Shown here: one piece after another, positions 27,825 to 28,735 of the stretch
Layout: each line of letters starts with the position of its first letter
Position numbering within the stretch: the stretch's first letter is position 1
Source: Vitrella brassicaformis
Taxonomy: Eukaryota; Sar; Vitrellaceae
Reading direction: 5' to 3'
Length of the DNA stretch: 28,735 nucleotides
NCBI GenBank assembly: GCA_001179505.1
Contig: CDMY01000590.1
Span: 2,720-31,454, forward strand
Program-made: the position numbers and the translations under genes
The notes under the pieces: model-generated
What the model was told of the DNA's origin: nothing
Database searches by the model: none
The model's input: only the letters and a program-made list of their open reading frames with translations

Positions 27825-28735
27825 GTCACACCCATCTACAATCCATGCGTACTGTCTACCGTGGCTGTTCATAGATTGTACGTTGACGAGCGCTGACTAG
27901 AAACGTTTGTACGCATTGTTTTGATAGAATGTACAGACGTAAAATATATAAATACATATTAGACACTACGTTGACGGATGCATGGTCTTGAATGGTCGGG
28001 AAGGAGAGACACTGGAAGCGTGGATCGACTGGAGGACCTTCGCATCAATGCAGTGCTCACCTGTTCGACTTGGTTGAATTGCGCAATCCACATTCAAGTT
28101 GCATCAAACAATTAGGAAGCCCCAAATCGCGAGAGAGTGGATCAATGGCTTGTTCTAGATGAGACATGAAAAGACGCTCACATGACATCAAATCATGGTT
28201 CACAATCACGGGAATCATGAGAATGAATCGAAAGTTTTGTTGCACAAGATACAAAATCAGCATTGATTGAAAAGTTTGTTCGTTCTTGTTCTACTACACG
28301 CACAGGGAGACACGTGCACAGAATGAGGCATTTGAAGGCCACGTTAGTATCCAGGATGGCTCTGCAGACTTCCCTGAGACGCCCTGGCTGGTTTCCAGGT
28401 GTGGATCATCAGTTGTTCTTGTCGAGAGACAATCTGCATTAACCGTAAAACTCGTCTGTGTGTCCGTGACACTCGGCTTTTGGACTGTCTGTATCTATTA
28501 TTTCATTCGGATCTCACACCACCCCGTGCAAGCCTCCTCCCCTGATCGCACATTTTTTAAAACGTCTCAAAGGTGTCAAAACAATATTTAGAAAAAAATA
28601 TTTAAAACAACGCAAAAAATGAAAAATTGAGGAGAAAAACCCGCCAAACAAGGGACACATTTAAAAGCCGCAAAAAAGGAAGGAGAAAACTACGAATCTG
28701 GTTTGCCTGCCTCTTCTCCCTCCATCCCCCCCCCC
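27825..28735. other. No gene recognised; AT-rich right end with terminal C run
   Basis: About 900 bp of lower-GC sequence. ORFs at 28057-28263 (-) and 28286-28591 (+) show no family features and may be chance. The last ~200 bp are A-rich (repeated AAAAA tracts), then pyrimidine-rich, ending in a run of C. Confidence 0.4.

Overview
This is eukaryotic nuclear DNA. Genes are split by many short GT-AG introns (mostly 50-110 nt), on both strands, with ordinary signal peptides and retroelement debris. A Sec61 alpha of 473 codons, a two-cysteine mitochondrial cytochrome c, a very large Sfi1-type centrin-binding protein and a fairly GC-rich composition fit a unicellular alveolate or similar alga. A chromerid such as Vitrella is my best guess, but that is inference and I could not test it.

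Layout. 1-2423: the 3' end of a non-LTR retrotransposon whose C-terminal zinc-knuckle/restriction-like endonuclease region is split by a 1.3 kb insertion flanked by two copies of a ~370 bp repeat; a third copy lies at 25996-26351. 2424-3565: no gene recognised. 3566-4755 (-): cytochrome c, reassembled from six exons, with a possible extra C-terminal exon. 4756-5266: short divergent promoter region. 5267-7739 (+): SEC61 alpha, 14 coding exons, including two 13-nt microexons. 8440-10196 (+): a type I membrane protein with two cadherin-like beta-sandwich-type domains and a Cys-rich stalk. 10197-12250: an unrecognised ORF, a 300-N gap and a LINE 3' fragment. 12316-22984 (+): a 30-exon gene for about 2,722 residues with some 55-60 Sfi1-type Trp motifs, the dominant feature of the window. 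23246-23386 (-): a small convergent ORF. 23400-25990: simple repeats and decayed duplications. 26638-27411 (+): a secreted protein with three identical 72-bp repeats, lying between two copies of a ~183 bp direct repeat. 27825-28735: nothing recognisable.

The genes do not form a pathway. Cytochrome c (respiration) and SEC61 (ER translocation) are housekeeping genes that share a promoter region. The Sfi1-like protein would act at centrin-containing structures such as basal bodies, spindle poles or fibres. The two signal-peptide proteins would enter through the Sec61 channel. All exon models were assembled by hand from reading phase, splice consensus and family similarity; where a junction is uncertain this is stated.
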